Positions 61,105-64,000 of a DNA stretch of 64,000 bases are shown here, piece by piece. Made by a program: the position numbers and the translations under genes. The stretch is taken from NCBI GenBank assembly GCA_017470145.1, contig JAFUFB010000001.1:20158-84157 (forward strand). The letters are read 5' to 3'. The DNA is from Clostridia bacterium (GTDB lineage Bacteria > Bacillota > Clostridia > Christensenellales > Aristaeellaceae). Within the stretch, counting starts at the first letter, position 1, and the number at the start of each line of letters is the position of its first letter. Below the pieces are notes generated by a model. The model worked only from the letters and a program-made list of their open reading frames with translations, was not told the origin of the DNA and did no database searches.

Positions 61105-62075
61105 ACGTCAGAGAGCGTATTTCAGGAATCTGGCTGATGACAACCACTTTGCTGTCCCTCTTTGCTTATACGATCTACTTTGTGGCCCAGATGTGGCTGA
61201 ACGTCCTGCATGCGGCATTTCTCACGCTAGCGCTTTTGCAGATCACAGCGCTGATTCTGTACCTCTGGGGCCCGGAAAAGCTCAAGTCCTGGCCGATGAA
61301 GCTCCTGTACCGTCTTTTGTACTTGTCCTCCCTTTTCGTGCTTCCCGCTTTTGCGTTCATTTTCATGGGCCTGATTTCCCAATATCATGTTTCGATCCCG
61401 GACAGCATATCCGCTGCGAATATGCCGGTGGAAGAGATCCTTCCGCAGGAGCAGACCGTGATTTACAATACCGGCACGGCGTATGTCATTTTTCCAGAAT
61501 ATACTGATATTGGACTTATTTGCGAAAATCGTCCGTCCAAATCAGACAGCTCCATTACATGGTGCAGCGGAGCGGCTTTTCAGCATGATATCAGCCTGGG
61601 GTTTACACATGAGAATATCGATGGCGATCACACGGTATCCGGCACGTTCTATGAAAGCCCCTACAACAAGGATAGCTTCGCAGCATTTACTTTCGCCGAG
61701 GGGAAATTCTCCTTCGCGTTCGATCACCCAACCGAAGCCATCAAGGAGGCCGCAAATCAAGGCGGCAGCGGATTCATGCAGTTCGGCCTGATCCGGGATG
61801 GGGAAATCGTCATGAGCATCAACCGGCCCAGAGCACGCTGCTATCGAACGCTGGCGGAGCTGAACGGAAATCTTTGTATCATCGATTCTGTCAATATGCT
61901 GCATTTTGAAGAATTTCTGGAGGAGCTTCAACGCCTCGGCGTGACGAACGCTCTGTATATGGACATGGGCGCGGGCTGGAATTATTCCTGGTTCAGAAGC
62001 GCAGCTGGAAAGGTTGTAACGCTCTTTGGCCTCCCGGTCCCCTGGTCCCATAATTGGATCGTATTTCAAAAATAA
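61101..62075 (+). CDS. Membrane-anchored protein with a phosphodiester-glycosidase-like domain
   Basis: 324 residues. Three N-terminal helices (about 10-30, 36-56, 68-92) precede an extracytoplasmic domain. The C-terminal part (GFMQFGLIRDGEIVMSINRP, LCIIDSVNMLHFEEFLEELQRLGVTNALYMDMGAGWN) recalls the NAGPA/DUF2233 fold, where N-LDGG is replaced by ALYMDMG. The assignment is distant. It shares a translationally coupled operon with the six-helix protein at 60433. Confidence 0.55.
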   Translation: MNVRERISGIWLMTTTLLSLFAYTIYFVAQMWLNVLHAAFLTLALLQITALILYLWGPEKLKSWPMKLLYRLLYLSSLFVLPAFAFIFMGLISQYHVSIPDSISAANMPVEEILPQEQTVIYNTGTAYVIFPEYTDIGLICENRPSKSDSSITWCSGAAFQHDISLGFTHENIDGDHTVSGTFYESPYNKDSFAAFTFAEGKFSFAFDHPTEAIKEAANQGGSGFMQFGLIRDGEIVMSINRPRARCYRTLAELNGNLCIIDSVNMLHFEEFLEELQRLGVTNALYMDMGAGWNYSWFRSAAGKVVTLFGLPVPWSHNWIVFQK

Positions 62076-62129
62076 TCTGGCACGAATGCCAATTATATGA
62101 TAATCACGATAAATAAGGAGCTTCAACAT

Positions 62130-62234
62130 ATGCAGCAGGAAGAAGGCTTCTGGGACAGCCTCGCTTCCAGTTTTAATAAGACCTTTATCCGGGAAAACCG
62201 CTGGAAGCTATTCCTGGAGGGCGTCGGCACCACC
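62130..62234 (+). pseudogene. N-terminal stump of an amino-acid ABC transporter permease
   Basis: AAGGAG lies about ten bases before the ATG. The 35 codons (GFWDSLASSFNKTFIRENRW and KLFLEGVGTT) match the start of glutamine-type ABC permeases, just before their first helix. After GVGTT the frame continues only as the antisense of the vanY gene. The gene was cut here by a deletion or insertion. Confidence 0.55.
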
Positions 62235-63248
62235 ATATCCCCAGGTCAGAAGCTGCCAGCCGCCATCCGCGGTGCGTGCCAGCCACCACTGAAAATCCGT
62301 ATATTCCGCATCCAAATCCCAAGCCGTTTCATCCGTCGGTTGAACCGGAGAATGGAAATCGCTGACGAATTCCACCGCCTGAATATATTCCTGTCCTTCA
62401 TCCAGGCGGTTCATCCAGGCGATGTTTTCTTCCGTATTGCATTCATCTCCAGCATAGCGCAGGGTATGTAGCTCACATCCCGCAAAGGTGGCAAATTTGC
62501 ACTTGACCTGGACAGCAGCCTCTTCCAGTTCCTCCAGGGTAAAAAGCTCTGAGTTGCCATACTGAATGGTCACATTCGCATCGGTCGCAGCGCCGAGCCA
62601 CACCTCCAGCGTCATGCCTGGCTGGTCCATGATCGTTTTCGCCAAATCTGTATCGTCAATATAGCGGATATGCCAGGGCTCATAGCCATATCCCGTGATG
62701 TATTCCTTATCCTTCAAATAGCGCAGGATGAAACCGTAATCAGCCAGCTTCCCATGGATTTTGTCCCATAGGCCTTCATATTCTGGCTTGGTCATATCTT
62801 CGTTATAGTACACATCGGTGAACGTGCCATCATCGTTTTTGATCCTAAAATAGAGGTCCAGAGCCAGACCTGTGTGATGCTCAGAATATCCGGGCGTGGC
62901 AACGGTCTTTGCCGCATAATCCGCGCCGTATTTTTCGATGAAGCGATCCATGATATCCTGTTGAGCGGCAACGCTGCGGCGAGCAGAATCCAATTCAATA
63001 TAGATGTCATCGTTTTTTTCCAGATCAGACCGGAGCATCTCATAGGAGGCGTAGGCTTTCGCCTCCACTTCCACTTCATCCCCCACAGAGTTGGTGATGG
63101 TCACGGTTTCCAGTGATTCCTCCCAGCCTTCGGGCAGGGGATGAAGCTTGTTCACCAGCGCCAGGTAATCTATTTCGGCATCCGCCAATCCGGAAAAGCT
63201 GCAAAGGGACAGCACAAGCACCATCAGTATGATCATCCTGGATATCAT
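62208..63248 (-). CDS. D-alanyl-D-alanine carboxypeptidase, VanY family, with C-terminal extension
   Basis: 346 residues. It trims the terminal D-Ala of wall peptides. A signal peptide (MISRMIILMVLVLSLCSFSG) precedes the VanY domain with SARRSVAAQQDIMDRF, zinc ligands in GYSEHHTGLALDL and WHIRYI. Residues about 220-346 are an extra domain of unknown role. The last residues (GGADALQE) are encoded by the antisense of the ABC permease stump, so the native end was probably different. The start at 63248 has GGAGGA six bases upstream. Confidence 0.88.
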   Translation of the reverse strand: MISRMIILMVLVLSLCSFSGLADAEIDYLALVNKLHPLPEGWEESLETVTITNSVGDEVEVEAKAYASYEMLRSDLEKNDDIYIELDSARRSVAAQQDIMDRFIEKYGADYAAKTVATPGYSEHHTGLALDLYFRIKNDDGTFTDVYYNEDMTKPEYEGLWDKIHGKLADYGFILRYLKDKEYITGYGYEPWHIRYIDDTDLAKTIMDQPGMTLEVWLGAATDANVTIQYGNSELFTLEELEEAAVQVKCKFATFAGCELHTLRYAGDECNTEENIAWMNRLDEGQEYIQAVEFVSDFHSPVQPTDETAWDLDAEYTDFQWWLARTADGGWQLLTWGYGGADALQE

Positions 63249-63402
63249 TTTCATTCCTCCCCAACCCAGTCCCGTTAAGTTTTCAATTCTGTTGTTATCT
63301 TTTCGCCACATAGACCGTGCTTTCCTCCCTTTTATTGATATGGCATGATGGCCTTATTGTCTTTTTTAGCTATGCTGAATGATATTTACGCGCAGGCATA
63401 GA

Positions 63403-64000
63403 TTACACAGTTTTTTCATGCTGTTCCTTCTTTCTCTTTCCCATAACGACCGCAATCACCAGCAGAGCGGCCGCAGCCCCGATCACCCACCAGACGATGG
63501 GCGCGTCGTCCCCGGTGTGGGGCACTTGCTTCACCGTCAGGGTGGCGGCGCGGCTGGTGATGCTGTAGCCCGAAGCATCCGTGACAATGAGGCGGTACTG
63601 GTTCCCATCCATGTCCTCGGTCACGGCCCGCAGGTTCAGGGTATCGCTGTTTTCACCGGGCAGATCTTCCCATTTCCCTTTTGGCGTTTTCACCTGCCAC
63701 TGGTATTTGTACGGTGCACGCCCACCCATCACGGCGGCGTGGAAGGCGGCAGGAGAGCCTACGGGGGCGTTCACATCATCCGGCTGGATCCGGAAGGAGA
63801 GTGCGTCCGTTTCCAGCAGGATGACGGCGCTGTTGTCCACTTCGCCCACTTCCTTGTAGTTCTTGCCGTTGATCTTCACCGTCACCTTACTGGCGCTGCG
63901 CCCATCGGTGAGCAGGGAGAGGGGTAGGTCGAAGTTCCAGGTTTCCTTGTCGCTGACCTCATCCGGCAGGCTGTAGCGGAATACGGGCGTGGTTTCTTCA
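63403..64000 (-). CDS. Sortase-anchored surface protein, N-terminus outside window
   Basis: The last 198 residues are visible. An Ig-like/PKD-like domain (FRIQPDDVNAPVGSPAAFH, GGRAPYKYQWQVKTPKGKWE, DGNQYRLIVTDASG) is followed by a cell-wall sorting signal: VPHTGD, a hydrophobic helix (WWVIGAAAALLVIAVVMG) and a basic tail KRKKEQHEKTV. VPHTG is a variant of LPxTG seen in Clostridia. The frame is open to the window end. A start within the window is unlikely because the frame continues in good protein sequence upstream of 63885. Confidence 0.85.
   Translation of the reverse strand, partial: EETTPVFRYSLPDEVSDKETWNFDLPLSLLTDGRSASKVTVKINGKNYKEVGEVDNSAVILLETDALSFRIQPDDVNAPVGSPAAFHAAVMGGRAPYKYQWQVKTPKGKWEDLPGENSDTLNLRAVTEDMDGNQYRLIVTDASGYSITSRAATLTVKQVPHTGDDAPIVWWVIGAAAALLVIAVVMGKRKKEQHEKTV

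Noticed and set aside
62097-62471. A 124-codon plus-strand gene after the membrane pair
   Set aside because: Only its first 35 codons from 62130 look like protein; the rest is antisense of vanY.

Overview
The window is about 64 kb of GC-rich chromosome from an anaerobic, Gram-positive member of the Bacillota (Clostridia), probably gut- or rumen-associated. This placement is inferred from content: an oxygen-sensitive class III ribonucleotide reductase (nrdD/nrdG), a SAM-I riboswitch on metK, LuxS, a lipoprotein foldase, a sortase-type cell-wall anchor (VPHTGD) at the right edge, strong TTGACA-17-TATAAT promoters and GGAGG ribosome binding sites. No 16S gene is present, so genus is not claimed. 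Most genes lie on the minus strand.

Layout. 1-3295: MacAB-like ABC efflux system with two adaptor-type proteins. 3468-6877: amidohydrolase, Lgt-like membrane protein, phosphodiester glycosidase and a DUF1292 protein. 6977-10355: small conserved genes (DUF896, GNAT, GT2-GtrA fusion, CofE-like ligase, DUF1643). 10350-13250: nrdD/nrdG behind a promoter overlaid by two NrdR-type boxes 32 bp apart. 13422-19567: tRNA-Arg, an alpha-L-fucosidase plus beta-helix pair, a LarC with a long histidine tract, and a seven-tRNA operon. 19667-24157: tsaC, then the prfA-prmC-DUF1385 translation cluster. 24299-26056: metK with its SAM riboswitch, and tRNA-Pro/tRNA-Thr. 26122-35768: murG, DUF975, a PrsA-like foldase with an inserted coiled coil, mtnN, a sugar isomerase-like protein, an aminotransferase with an isopropylmalate/Re-citrate synthase-like enzyme, and eno. 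36022-43302: an orphan putative glycosidase, an ABC exporter, and a sulfur cluster (cysE, an AhpD-like gene, luxS) divergent from a cysteine/cystathionine synthase.

43346-64000 is the accessory half. It holds a candidate small RNA, a complete type I restriction-modification operon (hsdM-hsdS-hsdR), two pairs of REP-like 30-bp repeats flanking GH43, XRE, MATE and AAA-ATPase genes, an oligoendopeptidase and alpha-galactosidase, and a Fic-protein module under palindromic operators. It continues with two membrane proteins of unknown role, a VanY carboxypeptidase and a sortase-anchored protein. Gene remnants cluster here (UvrA-like, alpha/beta hydrolase, TOPRIM-like and ABC permease fragments), which points to repeated gain and loss.

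How the genes connect: metK, mtnN, luxS, cysE and the cysK/mccA-like gene can together make SAM, recycle SAH to homocysteine with AI-2 release, and make cysteine. The GH29, beta-helix, GH43 and GH36 enzymes plus the orphan at 36022 suggest use of fucosylated, arabinosylated and galactosylated plant or host glycans. A family of short GC-rich hairpins (about ten copies) sits in the gaps between genes over 20.7-42.3 kb.
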